Source: Chloroflexota bacterium (lineage in GTDB: Bacteria; Chloroflexota; Dehalococcoidia; Lucifugimonadales; UBA3495). Taken from it: 33,598 nucleotides of DNA. The stretch lies in contig VXOG01000016.1 of the NCBI GenBank assembly GCA_009840165.1, forward strand, positions 1-33,598, in the 5' to 3' direction. Positions 13,193-20,860 of the stretch are shown piece by piece. Position numbers and translations under genes: made by a program. Each line of letters starts with the position of its first letter. Position 1 is the stretch's first letter. The notes under the pieces were generated by a model. That model saw only the letters and a list, made by a program, of their open reading frames with translations, did not search any database and had not been told where the DNA came from.

Positions 13193-15067
13193 CTAGCGTC
13201 GCGGCTCGATCCACTCGTAGCCGTTGATGTTGCGGATGTCGCCGTAGAACAGGTTCTCGCTCCACGATTTGTCGTCGATCCTGGGGCCCACGGCCCACAC
13301 CGCGTTCCACATGTACAGGGAGGCGTAGATGGACTCATCGTACATGAACTTGCCCACCTCGGTCTCCAGCTTGGTGCGTTCCTCCAGGGTGACGGCGCTC
13401 TGGGCGCGGATGGTGACGTCGTCCAGGTAGGGGTGAGTGTGCCGGATGAAACTGCCCCGATTTTGCAGGGCGTTGTACAGCCGGGCCGGCGTGTTCGATG
13501 GTGAAGTAGCGTGGTTGGTGGCACCGTTGAAGGTGCGCCCGATGACCGTGGGCCGGTAGGTGCCGTAGGGCAAGTTCTGCAACTTCACGTCGATGCCGAT
13601 GTCTTCCCACATGACGGCGATTGCCTCGGCGACTTCGACCTCGGCGGGCGCGCCGCGCAGGGCCGGGACCAGCGTGATGCTGAATCCTTCTTCACCGTAG
13701 CCGGTTTCGGCCATCAGCGCCTTGGCTCCCTCCAGGTCATATTCCAACATCGGGATGTCGGGGAACCGGTGGGAGGAGTAGCTATAGCCGCCAACGCCCA
13801 CCGGTGATCGCTGCGCGTAGCCCTGCAACAGGGTCTCCACGATGGTTTGGGTGTCGATGGCCTTTACCATGGCCTGGCGCACCTTCTTGGCCTGTTCCCA
13901 CTCCGGCGTGCCGATTTCCGTGTTGGAGGAAACCCAGGGCAGATCCGGGTCGTAAGCAGCTTCCTGGTCGGGGGTGCCCACGTTGAAGTACAGCCCGCCG
14001 TGGAAGTGCAGCAGCATTTCGCCGGCGGCCTGGTCGGGCACTATCAGCAGCTTGGCGCCTTCCATCGCCTGAACCAGGGGGATGGAGTCGAAGGCCATCA
14101 CAAAGGTGTCCAGGTTTCCGGTTTGGAACCCGGCCAGTCGCGTGGACTGTTCGGGGATTTCCTGGAATTCCAGCTCGGCGAAGTAGGGCGTCTTGCGCCA
14201 GTGATCCTGAACCGCCTTCATCCGCCAGTATTGGGCGGGACGATGCTCAACGATTTCCCAGGGGCCGGTGGCGGCGATGTCCTTGTCCGCCGCTTCGATC
14301 CCAATTTCATCCGACTGCTTCTTGCTGACCACCCAGCTGGCGATTCCGGAGGGGACGCGGTGGAACTCGGACATGATCACGTCGGGCATCGGCTCGCCGG
14401 TGTTGACCTGTAGGGTATAGCGGTCCAGGATCTCCACGTGGCCTTCCGGGTGGTCCCAGAAGCGCTGGAGGGCGCTGGCCCGGGCGTGCTTGGTGTTGGT
14501 GATCCAGTGGGAATAGGAATAGACCACGTCTTCGGCGGTCATTTCGCCGTAACCCTTGTGGAACTGCACGCCCTTGCGGAGGTTGAAAGTCCAGGTGGCG
14601 AAATCGTCGGAGATGTTCCACGACTCGGTCAGCAGGGGTTCGGCCTCCAGGTTGCTGTTCCACTGCATCAGGCCCTCGACCACGGGGGCCGTGGAAATGA
14701 CGAACAACTGTGGGTTCACCGAGTGCGCCGGGTGGCCGCTGAAGATATTGATCTCCTCCTGGCCCATGGTGATTTTGCCCGCCGGTTCCATGACCGTCGT
14801 CTGCGACGTGGCCTCGGCGGCAGCCGGCATGGCCGTGGGCGCAACCTGGGGTTGTGCCGGCTGGGCCGGGGCGGTGGTCGCCGCCGCGGCTTGCTGGGCG
14901 GGTTGCGTCGGAGATTGCTGCTGATTGGCGGCTGCTTGCGGAAGGGCAGGGACCGCTTGCCCCGATTCATCCGGCGCGGGGGCGGCTCCTCCGCAGGCGA
15001 CTATGACCGCCAGGGCCAACGCGGTCAGCGCCCAGCGGCTTCCTTTGAAAACGTCGTAGCGAAACAT
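13193..15067 (-). CDS. ABC transporter substrate-binding lipoprotein, peptide/dipeptide type (SBP family 5)
   Basis: The protein is 624 residues from the ATG at 15065-15067, preceded by GGAGG at 15075-15079; a frame opening at 15109 lacks this. A lipoprotein signal is visible: WALTALALAVIVAC with the lipobox cysteine after IVA. A low-complexity A/P/Q linker of about 60 residues follows. The mature part has SBP_bac_5 features: TWTFNLRKGVQFHKGYGEMTA, AEDVVYSYSHW, GPWEIVEHRPAQYWRMKA, and KVRQAMVKAIDTQTIVETLL. It would bind an oligopeptide or other small organic solute outside the membrane and pass it to an ABC importer. No permease or ATPase genes lie beside it, so its partners must be elsewhere. 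The GC hairpin at 13108-13130 lies past its stop. Confidence 0.87.
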   Translation of the reverse strand: MFRYDVFKGSRWALTALALAVIVACGGAAPAPDESGQAVPALPQAAANQQQSPTQPAQQAAAATTAPAQPAQPQVAPTAMPAAAEATSQTTVMEPAGKITMGQEEINIFSGHPAHSVNPQLFVISTAPVVEGLMQWNSNLEAEPLLTESWNISDDFATWTFNLRKGVQFHKGYGEMTAEDVVYSYSHWITNTKHARASALQRFWDHPEGHVEILDRYTLQVNTGEPMPDVIMSEFHRVPSGIASWVVSKKQSDEIGIEAADKDIAATGPWEIVEHRPAQYWRMKAVQDHWRKTPYFAELEFQEIPEQSTRLAGFQTGNLDTFVMAFDSIPLVQAMEGAKLLIVPDQAAGEMLLHFHGGLYFNVGTPDQEAAYDPDLPWVSSNTEIGTPEWEQAKKVRQAMVKAIDTQTIVETLLQGYAQRSPVGVGGYSYSSHRFPDIPMLEYDLEGAKALMAETGYGEEGFSITLVPALRGAPAEVEVAEAIAVMWEDIGIDVKLQNLPYGTYRPTVIGRTFNGATNHATSPSNTPARLYNALQNRGSFIRHTHPYLDDVTIRAQSAVTLEERTKLETEVGKFMYDESIYASLYMWNAVWAVGPRIDDKSWSENLFYGDIRNINGYEWIEPRR

Positions 15068-15142
15068 ACCCTCACCTCCATAAAGCGGATTTCGGAGCAT
15101 TTCGCTCAATGTATCACTGTAATCACGTATTGTATAGCGAGT

Positions 15143-15148
15143 ATTATA
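15143..15148 (-). promoter_or_regulatory. Candidate -10 element for the substrate-binding protein gene
   Basis: A perfect TATAAT on the minus strand sits in a clearly AT-rich stretch (15110-15200), about 76 nt before the start codon. No good -35 is seen at 17 nt. Confidence 0.35.
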
Positions 15149-15302
15149 GAATTTTCGTCGTATAAAATTATCTAAAAGACGGATTACGTAAGTTTATAAT
15201 TGCCTGATGATCTGCATCCGTATTTTTCGCGGACGGGGCTTTCGGAAAAAATAAAGGGTCGAATAATCATTCGCCCCAGGGTGATTGCGGTTGCACGAAA
15301 AA

Positions 15303-15323
15303 GGGCGGGTACAAGACCCGCCC
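15303..15323. repeat. GGGCGGG...CCCGCCC hairpin repeat
   Basis: GGGCGGGT (15303-15310), loop ACAAG, ACCCGCCC (15316-15323). It lies just past the stop of the GYD gene. Confidence 0.65.
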
Positions 15324-15346
15324 CTACTGTGATCGTCGGTGGCCGG

Positions 15347-15667
15347 CTACGCGCCGGGTGGGCGGTAGTTGACGGTCTTGTTGACGGCGGCGTCGATTTC
15401 TTCGGGCGTGATCAACTGTACGGTGCTGATGCTGAGGGCGCCGCCGGCGGTGATGACCAGGGAGACGGCCGCGGCCGTGGTGGCGTCGGGCAGGTCGAAG
15501 ACCATGTAGAGGTCGGCGCCGCCGAAGGCGTAATAGAACGACTCCAGCGCGCCGCCCTGATCTTTGGCGAGATCCTCAAAGACCTGCCGGCGCGAGCTGC
15601 CGCCCTCTTTGAGTAGTCCCTGCATTCCGGTTGACGTGTAGTTGGCCTGGTATAGGTATTTGGGCAT
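15347..15667 (-). CDS. GYD domain protein
   Basis: This 106-residue protein starts at the ATG at 15665-15667, chosen because AGGAG lies 8-12 nt upstream; the longer frame from 15685 would put that site inside the gene. It matches the GYD family (a ferredoxin-like alpha/beta fold). The opening is YLYQANYTSTGMQGLLKEGG, then FEDLAKDQGGALESFYYAFG and ADLYMVFDLPD; the family's G-x-Y-D signature is FGGADLY here. GYD proteins are common in Actinobacteria, Chloroflexota and Proteobacteria, and their function is unknown; a small-ligand or oligomeric role is guessed from the fold. It is a single gene between repeats. Confidence 0.82.
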   Translation of the reverse strand: MPKYLYQANYTSTGMQGLLKEGGSSRRQVFEDLAKDQGGALESFYYAFGGADLYMVFDLPDATTAAAVSLVITAGGALSISTVQLITPEEIDAAVNKTVNYRPPGA

Positions 15668-15705
15668 GGTATGCGCTCCTAGCATTTATGCGGTTCTGGC
15701 CCGCG

Positions 15706-15734
15706 CTCGTCCTTCGACAGGCTCAGGATGAGCG
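15706..15734. repeat. TTCGACAGGCTCA dispersed repeat, copy 3
   Basis: GCTCGTCCT and AGGATGAGC flank TCGACAGGCTC. Two shorter partial echoes follow within 45 nt (CCAGGATGAACGAGCG and GGCTCAGGATTAGCGG). Confidence 0.8.
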
Positions 15735-15803
15735 GGTGGGTGGTCCAGGATGAACGAGCGTGGCTCAGGATTAGCGGGGAGATGGTCGTGAGTGATGGGT
15801 TGA

Positions 15804-16799
15804 TCAGAGGACGTGGTACATGAGGCGGTGGTCGCGGAGGACGTCGGCGGCGAAGTCGTTTTCGACGTCGCGCCAGACGGAGTGGATGTGATTTGCCTCG
15901 TTCTGGATGTTGTCGAACTCGACGATGAAGTGGCCGCCGTGGATGCGGTAGTAGTGGTCGCGGCCGCGGTCGAGGCCGCCGGCCCAGACCAGACGGAAGT
16001 CGTCGATGCCGGACTCGCGGATGGACGCCATGCGCTGCTCGGCGATCGGAGCGGGCACGCCGTTGACATACTCGGCGATGAGGGTCATCAGGATTTCCTG
16101 CTGGGTGCCGTTCATGTCGCGGGCGGCGAGGCCCTCATCGTTGTGGACGGGCTGCTTGCTGGTGTTGTAGCCGAGGATGTCCCAGGGGGCCTTGTCGTGG
16201 ATGACGGCCTTGCCGCGCTGTCCGGCGTCCAGTGAGCCGATCAACTCGATTGCCAGGTCCTCGCGGCGGCCCAGGATGCGGAGGCCCTCCTTGGGTCCCT
16301 TGCGGACCTCGGCGGGGTTGGCGCCCAGGAACAGCGGCGTAACGGCGATGACCTGGTCGCCCCAGACGCTGTAGTGGACGGACAGGTGGTGGCCCTCGAC
16401 GCGCCAGCCCCAGGGATCGGGACGACCCGGGTCACCGAAGACGGTCCAGTAGTAGAGTTCGGGGTCGCGGACGAAGGTCACCTGGTCCCATTCCTTTTCC
16501 AGCGGGCCCAGGACCAACTCGTGCTCGATGATGAGGTTGGCCTGGCGGTTGGTATCCTCGGTGAGGCCGGTGGACAGCAGCTCCAGGGCCAGCGTGCGCT
16601 GCTGCTCGTTCATATCGCGCAGGGGCAGGCCGTGACGGTTCAGCGGCGGGTAGTACCAGAAGATACGCTCGCCGTCGAGGTAATGGTAGGTGGCCTTGTC
16701 GCGCTGTTTGCTGTCCAGGCTGGCGACCCAGCGGCGGGCGGAGTCCACCATGGCGGCGGCTACTTTGGCATGAGGGTGGGTGAGGCGAGCTTCAGTCAT
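15804..16799 (-). CDS. DUF3500 family protein
   Basis: The 331-residue protein resembles DUF3500 throughout: AAAMVDSARRWVASLDSKQR, LRDMNEQQRTLALELLSTGL, then the hallmark WGWRVEGHHLSVHYSVWGD, VTPLFLGANPAEVRKGP and EDLAIELIGSLDAGQRGKAV. The C-terminal part (LVWAGGLDRGRDHYYRIHG, FIVEFDNIQNEANHIHSVWR) is also typical. DUF3500 has no established biochemical role; many members are secreted, but here no signal peptide is visible. GGAGG lies about 9 nt before the ATG. It is a single-gene unit on the minus strand. Confidence 0.85.
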   Translation of the reverse strand: MTEARLTHPHAKVAAAMVDSARRWVASLDSKQRDKATYHYLDGERIFWYYPPLNRHGLPLRDMNEQQRTLALELLSTGLTEDTNRQANLIIEHELVLGPLEKEWDQVTFVRDPELYYWTVFGDPGRPDPWGWRVEGHHLSVHYSVWGDQVIAVTPLFLGANPAEVRKGPKEGLRILGRREDLAIELIGSLDAGQRGKAVIHDKAPWDILGYNTSKQPVHNDEGLAARDMNGTQQEILMTLIAEYVNGVPAPIAEQRMASIRESGIDDFRLVWAGGLDRGRDHYYRIHGGHFIVEFDNIQNEANHIHSVWRDVENDFAADVLRDHRLMYHVL

Positions 16800-16911
16800 C
16801 GCAGATGACCTCCTGATGCTTATGTTGGGTTGGGATGGCGGAAGTGTATGGTTGGCGGCGCGGGAGTGTCAAGGATTGGGGCAGTTCACCCTCCGTCGCA
16901 ATCTCTGATGC

Positions 16912-17205
16912 TCAGCGCCATTCCGGATGCTCGCGCAGCCAGTTTTGTCTTTCTCTACGGTTCATAAAACCGGCCAAGTAACGAAACTCATCGACTGTCC
17001 AGCCGGCCTGCCGGATGATGCTACGCAACGTGCCGGGAGGAATGTCGCGGGGATGGTCGGGAACCGGCACAGTTCTGCTCTCCCAACGCATCACTCGCGC
17101 CTCGCGCCCACTGGTAGAAGAGACCCAATGCTGTCCGTATGTTCTGGCAACGCTAAATGCCCGAATTATATCCGTCGTTTTGACGTTCCTGGGCAGGCCC
17201 GGCAT
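16912..17205 (-). CDS. HicA-like toxin, non-canonical
   Basis: This 97-residue protein has the second half of HicA well conserved (RTVPVPDHPRDIPPGTLRSI then IRQAGWTVDEFRYLAG). HicA toxins are small double-stranded-RNA-binding-fold RNases with a catalytic histidine in a GSH motif. Here the expected place reads TSGREARVMRW (residues 31-41), so the GSH histidine is missing; the nearest is H26. A 17-residue extension (NRRERQNWLREHPEWR) is added at the C-terminus. The start follows the stop of the HicB-like gene with no gap (TAA then ATG). The product may be inactive, use another residue, or serve as a binding protein. Confidence 0.72.
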   Translation of the reverse strand: MPGLPRNVKTTDIIRAFSVARTYGQHWVSSTSGREARVMRWESRTVPVPDHPRDIPPGTLRSIIRQAGWTVDEFRYLAGFMNRRERQNWLREHPEWR

Positions 17206-17535
17206 TTACTCGCGTTCCAATGTTACCGTGGTCTTAGCTACGAGACGGCCATCGCTCATAAAGTCGGCTATCGCCTCGGCGCGGGCTTCGGGAGACAGCA
17301 GTGGAAATTGACCATTATGACAGTCGGCCAGTTTGACCCGAATGGCTTCCGTAACTCGAAGGACCGCTTCTTCAGGGGTTCGTCCATCCATCGCTGCGTC
17401 GATATCCGGGCAAAAAGCCGAATAGCGCCAATCGCCATCGAAGTCCGCTGCGTCGTAGCGGGACACCATGACTTCGTAACTCTCGCCGGCTCTATTTTCC
17501 GCCTCAGTTTGGCCGGTGTCGTGAGTTGTCGTCAT
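17206..17535 (-). CDS. HicB-like antitoxin
   Basis: A 109-residue protein from the ATG at 17533-17535, with AGGGGG just upstream (17540-17545); a longer frame to 17562 lacks this. The core SYEVMVSRYDAADFDGDWRY, SAFCPDIDAAMDGRTPEEAV and LRVTEAIRVKLADC is a HicB/UPF0150-type fold, with CPDIDAAMDG replacing the common CPELPGCVSQG. The C-terminal 45 residues are an added region of unknown role. It directly precedes the HicA-like gene, so the order is antitoxin first, as in the hicBA type. It presumably neutralises that partner. Confidence 0.72.
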   Translation of the reverse strand: MTTTHDTGQTEAENRAGESYEVMVSRYDAADFDGDWRYSAFCPDIDAAMDGRTPEEAVLRVTEAIRVKLADCHNGQFPLLSPEARAEAIADFMSDGRLVAKTTVTLERE

Positions 17536-17613
17536 AGTTCCCCCTGACTCAAATGAGGTCAAAGACCTTCTCCAGGTTTTCGCGCAATGAATTACCGAAC
17601 GCCGCTGGATATG

Positions 17614-18450
17614 CTAGCGGCCGCGGCGTTCCAGGTTGCGGATGGCTTCCTCAATGCGGCGCACCTGTTCGGTGTCGCCGGAGGAGAGGCGGTAGCAGCG
17701 GTCGAGGTAGAGCTGGGCGAGTTGGGCGGCGACGGGGCCGGTGTCGCCGGCGTTGGAGACCAGGGTGTCGATGCTGAACTCGTCGGGCAGGTGGCGTCCC
17801 AGGGCGGTCATTTCGGCGATGATGTCGGCGATGGCCGCGGCGTCGTTGCCCTCCTGGGCGAAACGCAGGCGGCCGAGGAGGCGGCCCATTTCGGCCAGGC
17901 GGTCGCCCTCGCTCATGAAGCTCCACAGCACTTCGTTGACGCCGAGACCGCCGGTGTCGCTTTCGTCGGGATCGGACGTGCCGGAGGACTGCCCGGGAGC
18001 GCCCAGGGCGATGGCGGCGTCATCGGCGGGGACGGACGTGGCAGCGGCGCCGGTGGCTCCGGCGGCCTCGTTCCAGGCGTCGGAGTATTCCTGCACAGCG
18101 CCGGCGACGGCTTCCATCATGCGGGGCAGGTCGTAGGAGAACATGCTGCCGCCATAGACCAGATCGTCGTTGCGCAGGTTGGCGAGCTGCACCAGGCGGT
18201 CGTAGCCGCCCTCGACGAGTTCGGACATGGGCGGCATGGCGAAGGCGGCGAAGTTGGCCAGGGGGCCGGTGTCGCCGCTGCCCAGGTGGGCGGCCAGGAA
18301 GGGCGGCACGTACTTGGTGAGATCGGCGGTGATGGGCAGGGTGACGATGTAGGTGCCGTACACGTGGTCGGGTTCGGTGTCCACGCGGAAGTAGAGCAGG
18401 GCGTGGCCGCGGGGTCGCGACGGGTCGCCGATTTCAAACTGTATGTCCAT
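17614..18450 (-). CDS. Uncharacterised protein behind a leaderless promoter
   Basis: I do not recognise this family. From the ATG at 18448-18450 it is 278 residues, acidic, with no signal peptide or membrane segment. The N-terminal third has strands such as HALLYFRVDTEPDHVYGTYI then VTLPITADL. The middle reads GDTGPLANFAAFAMPPMSEL and NLRNDDLVYGGSMFSYDLPR, followed by a low-complexity A/S/D-rich linker (about residues 140-175). The C-terminal part is helical and ends with RRIEEAIRNLERRGR. The start was chosen because a promoter with near-consensus -35 and -10 boxes stops 6 nt before it, and upstream codons up to 18558 read as non-protein. It lies between two hicBA pairs; a link to them is not shown. 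Confidence 0.65.
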   Translation of the reverse strand: MDIQFEIGDPSRPRGHALLYFRVDTEPDHVYGTYIVTLPITADLTKYVPPFLAAHLGSGDTGPLANFAAFAMPPMSELVEGGYDRLVQLANLRNDDLVYGGSMFSYDLPRMMEAVAGAVQEYSDAWNEAAGATGAAATSVPADDAAIALGAPGQSSGTSDPDESDTGGLGVNEVLWSFMSEGDRLAEMGRLLGRLRFAQEGNDAAAIADIIAEMTALGRHLPDEFSIDTLVSNAGDTGPVAAQLAQLYLDRCYRLSSGDTEQVRRIEEAIRNLERRGR

Positions 18451-18456
18451 GGGTTG

Positions 18457-18485
18457 AGTATAGATTAGGTTGGCGGGGATGGCAA
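18457..18485 (-). promoter_or_regulatory. Leaderless-type promoter
   Basis: On the minus strand, TTGCCA (18480-18485), a 17-nt spacer and TATACT (18457-18462) are followed by only 6 nt before the ATG at 18450. Each box differs from consensus at one base. No Shine-Dalgarno is present, so the transcript would begin at or next to the start codon. Confidence 0.65.
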
Positions 18486-18541
18486 AGCGTGGCGGCGGAG
18501 ACCAACGCCTGCTCCGCCTCCATTTCAAGGACTGCGGGGCC

Positions 18542-18766
18542 TTACAGCAGTTGAGCAAATTCCGCCACGCTCAGGCCGGCATCCCTGATTATGGCGCGCA
18601 ACGTGCCGGTATCCAATTCCCGATGGTCGGGAACGACCACTTGAGCGTAGGGGTCATCGCGGCGCAGAATGATGTGGCTGCCGTGCTGCCTCCTGGTATA
18701 GAAGCCGACTCCGGCGAGGGCGCGGACGCATTCTCGGCCCGAAATCCGGGGCAGCCGACTGGTCAT
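18542..18766 (-). CDS. hicA: HicA family toxin
   Basis: A 74-residue protein with the full HicA pattern: RISGRECVRALAGVGFYTRR, then the GSH motif with catalytic H31 (QHGSHIIL), VVVPDHRELDTGTLRAIIRD and AGLSVAEF. HicA is a small mRNA-cleaving toxin that stalls growth when its antitoxin is lost. Its ATG overlaps the TGA of the upstream HicB gene as ATGA (18763-18766), giving coupled translation with antitoxin made first. Length and residues are normal, so it is probably active. Confidence 0.92.
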   Translation of the reverse strand: MTSRLPRISGRECVRALAGVGFYTRRQHGSHIILRRDDPYAQVVVPDHRELDTGTLRAIIRDAGLSVAEFAQLL

Positions 18767-18969
18767 ACCGCTAAGACCAGAGTTTCAAAGCGTTCCTCAG
18801 GGACCGGCAGGCCGTCTTCTTCCAGGACGTCAACGTAGGCGATGATGGCCTCTTTGATGTTGGCAATGGCCTGTTGGCGGGTTTCGCCCTGGCTGACGCA
18901 GCCGGGTAGGCTGGGACACTCAGCAACCCAATAGCCGTCTTCACCTGGATAAATAATCACTTGCCGCAT
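18763..18969 (-). CDS. hicB: HicB family antitoxin
   Basis: A 68-residue protein: VIIYPGEDGYWVAECPSLP, then GCVSQGETRQQAIANIKEAI and a short tail. This is the short HicB/UPF0150 form without a DNA-binding domain; it binds HicA and covers its active site. GGAAGTGA precedes the ATG. It is the first gene of the pair and overlaps hicA by 4 nt. The protein is a close relative of the orphan HicB at 9016-9222 (both share CPS-x-PGCVSQG and AIANI). A TATGAT hexamer at 19005-19010 could be its -10 box. Confidence 0.9.
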   Translation of the reverse strand: MRQVIIYPGEDGYWVAECPSLPGCVSQGETRQQAIANIKEAIIAYVDVLEEDGLPVPEERFETLVLAV

Positions 18970-19072
18970 GGTTTTTCACTTCCTTTCACCGGCGATTCAG
19001 CATAATCATACCAAACCCGCCCCTCCGACTCGCGGTTGTGGGACTCTAACGAATACGGGTCGCCATCCGTGG

Positions 19073-19570
19073 TTACTGTCGGGTTTGCCAGTCGGTGCTG
19101 AAGTCCAGCTCGCGTATGAATCTGAACGTATCGTGGCACAAAACCCCGAAGTCGCTGCAAACGTCGGGAACCTTGCGGTTAGCCCGCGTTGCCCTGGGCC
19201 GGGAACGCTCGCTTGAAACTACGCGGCGTTGTTCGGGATCTGCAAGGGCGTAAGCGACCAAAAAGGGATCTTCGTTAAGCTGCTCAATCTCAACGTCGTT
19301 CAGGTCCGGCGCGTATCCTTCACCGATCACGTGGCGGATCAAATCGCCATCGACCGTTTCGGCGAGCAAGAGAGATTCCCGATTCCGCTTCAACCACCGC
19401 GACAGCGCGTCATCGGCCTGGGTAACTTTGTCATAAACTTCCCGGGGGACCTTTACCAGGCCCTGCTGACCCATTGCCACCAGCCAATCCCAGAACTCCG
19501 GGACTCGGTCCATAGGGTAATAATCACGATTCGCGTCGATAAGGACGTTCGCGTCGAGGAGGTCAATCAT
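19073..19570 (-). CDS. DUF4411 PIN-like toxin
   Basis: A 165-residue protein starting MIDLLDANVLIDANRDYYPM, then RVPEFWDWLVAMGQQGLVKV and PREVYDKV. This is the DUF4411 PIN-like fold, whose N-terminal D6 and later acidic residues (D142 or so in the LDANV/ EDPFLVAYAL context) form a metal site for RNA cleavage. The middle EDPFLVAYALADPEQRRVVS is also typical, where D-P-x-L-V-A-x-A is conserved. The last part (KVPDVCSDFGVLCHDTFRFI) matches the family ending. It starts 8 nt after the XRE/ImmA-IrrE gene, the usual partner in such pairs, so it is read as the toxin of a two-gene module. Confidence 0.85.
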   Translation of the reverse strand: MIDLLDANVLIDANRDYYPMDRVPEFWDWLVAMGQQGLVKVPREVYDKVTQADDALSRWLKRNRESLLLAETVDGDLIRHVIGEGYAPDLNDVEIEQLNEDPFLVAYALADPEQRRVVSSERSRPRATRANRKVPDVCSDFGVLCHDTFRFIRELDFSTDWQTRQ

Positions 19571-19578
19571 AAATGCCC

Positions 19579-20775
19579 TTACGACGAGCGGCCGGCATCA
19601 AACAGCGAGCCAACTTGGGAGGGTTTCACTCCCAGTACCTTGGCTGCTTTAGATGTCGTCAGGTCTCCGGAACTTATTGCTCGCCTTGCTAGATCAACCA
19701 GGGACGGGCTAAGGCCGTAGCGACGCACGATGTAGTAACTCGGCCCTCCGGCATTTGAACGTGCCTGGGCGCGTAGATTTTCACGTTCCTCGAGCCATTG
19801 TTCTCGGTAGATGGAACTTAGTCGCCGGTAAATTTCCGAACTAATCAGGTCCCGCCGATACGCCCTATAAGCAACCATCGTCCGACTCAAGTTGCTCTGG
19901 TTGGCAAACAAGCCGACTCGCTCCGAGACCGCGCTCAAGTCGTCTTTGTCGTCCAGAATGAGACGGTTTAATTCCTCCGCAGGTAGCAAAAATTCTCCGG
20001 CAACATCGTCGCAGAAACGCTCAATGTCATTGTCGGTATGTGCGCTGCCAACGCCGGTTTGTCCCAACAAAAGATGGGTTATTTCATGCAACAAAGTGAA
20101 TGACAATGCCGGTCTAGCGTCATTAGGGTTGATTATCACAAAAGGCGCTATGTCATCCGCTATGGTGAAACCGCGAAAAATGTCAGTGTCGATTGAAGTA
20201 TGGTGGGTCCCCAAATTACCCATAAGCAACACAAAAACGCCGGCGTTTTCAGCTCCGGCCCGCAATAGCCCAAACGCTGCCGTGGGATTTTGCTGCCTAC
20301 GAAAGTCGGCCAGATCCACACTCAGCAACGCTTTTAATGCCGCCAACACTGCCGCCGGACCGCTTTCCATACGATGGGAGCCAATGAAGGTCAGAGGTCT
20401 CGCCTCTTCCAGATCCTCCAAAACCGACCGCGCCATACGCTGACGCGCCCGCACGTCGCGCAGGAGCGCATCCAGCAAGGCGTCATCCGCATCCGTATGG
20501 TCGGCCGGCAGCGTGCGGAAGTCCGCGCCCCGGTCGCCTTTCGCCGGCGGATTGGGCAAGTAGAATGTAAGCAGCGGCCGGTGGTACACCCGAGCCATTT
20601 CGACCAGAACCGACCGGGACGGCTCGTCCAAACCGTATTCGAGCGCGTTGAGGCGGTCAACTGCCGACGCATTCCGTGTGTCGCGCAGGCTTTGGTTTCT
20701 ACGGGCTGCTTCCTCTTGCGTAAGCCCGGCCGTCTCCCGCGCCCAAACCAGTATTTCCGGGTTGACTCCGGGCAT
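19579..20775 (-). CDS. XRE + ImmA/IrrE metallopeptidase-domain protein
   Basis: This 398-residue protein combines an N-terminal helix-turn-helix (residues 5-70; ILVWARETAGLTQEEAARR, then RLNALEYGLDEPS) with a C-terminal ImmA/IrrE-type peptidase domain. The zinc motif HEITH is at 230-234 (FTLLHEITHLLLG), and the third ligand is likely E252 in DIERFCDDVAGEFLLP. Such proteins bind DNA and can cleave repressors or partners; beside DUF4411 toxins they act as the antitoxin/regulator. It is the first gene of the pair and is followed by the PIN-like gene after 8 nt. A TATAAT on the minus strand at 20816-20821 may be its -10 box. Confidence 0.88.
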   Translation of the reverse strand: MPGVNPEILVWARETAGLTQEEAARRNQSLRDTRNASAVDRLNALEYGLDEPSRSVLVEMARVYHRPLLTFYLPNPPAKGDRGADFRTLPADHTDADDALLDALLRDVRARQRMARSVLEDLEEARPLTFIGSHRMESGPAAVLAALKALLSVDLADFRRQQNPTAAFGLLRAGAENAGVFVLLMGNLGTHHTSIDTDIFRGFTIADDIAPFVIINPNDARPALSFTLLHEITHLLLGQTGVGSAHTDNDIERFCDDVAGEFLLPAEELNRLILDDKDDLSAVSERVGLFANQSNLSRTMVAYRAYRRDLISSEIYRRLSSIYREQWLEERENLRAQARSNAGGPSYYIVRRYGLSPSLVDLARRAISSGDLTTSKAAKVLGVKPSQVGSLFDAGRSS

Positions 20776-20815
20776 CGTTCTGCCCCCCGCCTATGCGTTT
20801 CCGCAGGGTGCCGAC

Positions 20816-20821
20816 ATTATA
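20816..20821 (-). promoter_or_regulatory. Candidate -10 for the XRE-ImmA/IrrE + DUF4411 operon
   Basis: TATAAT on the minus strand about 40 nt upstream of the ATG at 20775. No convincing -35 lies 17 nt further up. Confidence 0.25.
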
Positions 20822-20860
20822 AAACCGCCCGGCGGGACGCGCCAGAGTAGCGTACCCTAC

